Source: Nostoc commune NIES-4072 (GTDB lineage Bacteria > Cyanobacteriota > Cyanobacteriia > Cyanobacteriales > Nostocaceae). Taken from it: a stretch of DNA of 64,000 bases. The stretch is from positions 2,021,821 to 2,085,820 of the forward strand of contig NZ_BDUD01000001.1 in assembly GCF_003113895.1 (NCBI RefSeq). The letters are read 5' to 3'. Positions within the stretch are counted from its first letter, which is position 1, and the number at the start of each line of letters is the position of its first letter. Of this stretch, positions 62,618 to 64,000 are shown one piece after another. The notes beneath the pieces are model-generated. The model made no database searches. It was not told the origin of the DNA and was given only the letters and a program-made list of their open reading frames with translations. The translations under genes were made by a program, and so were the position numbers.

Positions 62618-63295
62618 TGTAGTTATGCACTATTACAAAGCATTTTTCTAGCATCTTAACCTACTAGAAGAATGCTGCAAAGAACCTTTTTAAAGTACTT
62701 GACGAAGCCGTGAAAAGATTGCTAGATATGTGGTGTACCCGTTTTAATAAAAAGTAAAAACATGGCTGCTGTTGATGATTTGACTTTCAGTAGACCGAAA
62801 AGTTTTCCAGAAGCGTTACCAGTCCTTGATCTGGGCTTTGGAATAGCAGGAGCCGAAATCAGCTTCTAAGGAGCGTTTCAAGAACTTTTGTTCTAGGCAG
62901 ACTTAAGAGCGATCGCAACTGGCTATGATTGCTAGTCCCAAAACCGACGGCTGAAACCCTCATTGTTTCGTCAACTTCCAAAAGTTTTCGATCTACTGAC
63001 TTTTACTGATATTGGCCCCCAAATAGGTGATACTACCCTTCGTACTTGGTGGAATAGTTTACCAGCGCTACCGGATGGCATACAAACTGCTGAAATGTTT
63101 GGGACTTCCAAGAAATAAAATATACAACTAGTAAGAATGATAATCATTATAATGAGGGGAGGTCTTGGGTTGCCAACGGCAACCCAAGACCTCACCTTAT
63201 ACACATGGAAAATCTGCACTTTCCTGGCTTGACTGAAAAGTGCTATTTGATTATTAATTATAGCTAAAGAAAACTTTAATAACTATTTTTTTAAC
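62618..63295. other. Gene-free stretch with MITE and small fragment
   Basis: Holds the MITE at 62791-62998. A plus-strand piece just after it (about 63001-63117) reads TDIGPQIGDTTLRTWWNSLP and ends in a stop, looking like the C-terminal scrap of a lost gene. ATTATAATGAGGGGAGGTCT (63144-63163) is followed by a small inverted repeat GGGTTGCC/GGCAACCC (63168-63188). Confidence 0.45.
62791..62998. mobile_element. MITE of about 208 bp
   Basis: AGTAGACCGAAAAGTTTTCC at 62791 and CCAAAAGTTTTCGATCTACT near 62979-62998 are imperfect inverted repeats (about 16 of 20). There is no coding capacity. The interior matches the decayed element at 741-925 in inverted orientation. Confidence 0.65.
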
Positions 63296-64000
63296 CTATG
63301 TTGCTCCATAGTGAATATCAATAAACCATTTCCCTAAATCTGGGAAAGTTTCATGGGTTGAATCAGTCAAACGCTTAATTTGCTCCTCAACTTTTGACAT
63401 AGCTTCAAATGTTCAGCTTAACGCCTAGCTCATAAGTTTCAGTGACTAGTTTAACAACAGGATGTTTGCCATTCCAAGTCATATTCTTAGCAAAATTTAA
63501 AGCAGCTTCTACTTCATCTAAAATGCTCCCATTCCAATAATTTTCTAGTACAGCCCAAGTCCGTTCGATAGGATTATATTTACTATGATAGGGAGGGTAG
63601 TAAGCTAAACGTAAATTCAGTTGATATTTCTGAGAAAATTCAACTATTCGTTTCATGAATTGTGTACGCCGAAAACTATTTTCTCCTCCATTATCTTGAT
63701 TAATAAGCAGAGTTTTTATTTCGGGAAATCGCCAACTTTCTGATGACCAAAAATCTGCTAAAATATCAACGATAAAATCACTCGTTACTTTTGATTCTGT
63801 AAAATATAAAAATAACTCGTCAAGACCTGGAAGAAATATGCCATAAGGAGTCACGCTTGTTTTAGGGTGGAAGTCATGGTCATCAGTTTTTGTCGGCGCT
63901 CGATTTCTACCACCACGGTCAAATGACCCGATATTGACACGAGCTTTTGCATCCAAGCTTAAACGTAAAATACTTGGATCTTCTATTGCTTCTTGATAAA
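63296..64000 (-). pseudogene. ISAzo13-type transposase, partial at window edge
   Basis: The frame 63405-64000 (runs off the window; LDAKARVNIGSFDRGGRNRA; TKTDDHDFHPKTSVTPYGIF; LLINQDNGGENSFRRTQFMK; YYPPYHSKYNPIERTWAVLE) is a DDE transposase of the ISAzo13 group. Asp in NQDNGGEN and Glu in NPIERTW are catalytic. The C-terminal tail (VEEQIKRLTDSTHETFPDLG, then KWFIDIHYGAT) continues in another frame to 63296, indicating a frameshift near 63400. The first catalytic part lies outside the window. Confidence 0.85.

Overview
The window looks like chromosomal DNA of a filamentous, probably Nostoc-type, cyanobacterium. It carries psaC (photosystem I), a carotenoid oxygenase, lrtA/hpf, a Nif11-type peptide precursor, very frequent GCGATCGC (HIP1) octamers, and the short tandem and dispersed repeats typical of Nostocaceae (TGCCCAA-like heptamers, 21-27 bp inserts, small hairpin elements). 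Taxonomy is inferred from gene content and repeats only.

Layout. (1) 1-16.7 kb is a defence-type island of two convergent operons. The plus-strand operon encodes a 566-aa unknown protein, a 444-aa winged-helix protein and a 1933-aa SF2 helicase of the DUF1998/MZB class (DruE/DpdJ-like). The minus-strand operon encodes a tRNA-guanine-transglycosylase-fold enzyme fused to an N-terminal GNAT domain (DpdA-like), a 277-aa unknown, an 853-aa P-loop ATPase and a coiled-coil protein. The best reading is a variant of the 7-deazapurine-in-DNA (Dpd) modification-restriction systems, unproven. (2) 16.7-21 kb is decayed mobile DNA: a small XRE regulator, a 97-bp tandem duplication, IS4-family scraps, an IS701-like element with a dead transposase, and a broken tnsA. 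A Tn7-like transposon end with three 20-bp repeats stops 25 bp past the glmS stop codon, which is the classical attTn7 position and orientation. The defence island is therefore plausibly cargo of a fossil Tn7-like element.

(3) 21-47 kb is mostly ordinary chromosome: glmS, psaC, a GNAT enzyme, an amino-acid ABC transporter with a fused binding protein and permease, lipB, lrtA, a PrxQ peroxiredoxin, an HGSNAT-like membrane protein, a CAP-domain lipoprotein, carotenoid oxygenase, a PadR regulator, old yellow enzyme, a thioredoxin/CcdA/cytochrome b/YedY-like redox operon, rplU-rpmA, a Nif11 peptide and a COG3541 nucleotidyltransferase. Several non-autonomous elements are interspersed, including a 93-bp element present twice in identical inverted copies.

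(4) 47.3-62.6 kb is an integrated element: tyrosine recombinase and Zn-ribbon protein, a decayed FtsK-like ATPase, small proteins, iterated repeats, an RHH protein, and a DnaB-N/RepA-type replication protein whose coding sequence contains 13 TGATCA sites in 264 bp. A separate minus-strand operon of large unknown proteins follows; its first gene was split by an IS66-type element with a perfect 8-bp target duplication. (5) The right edge holds a MITE and a partial ISAzo13-type transposase.
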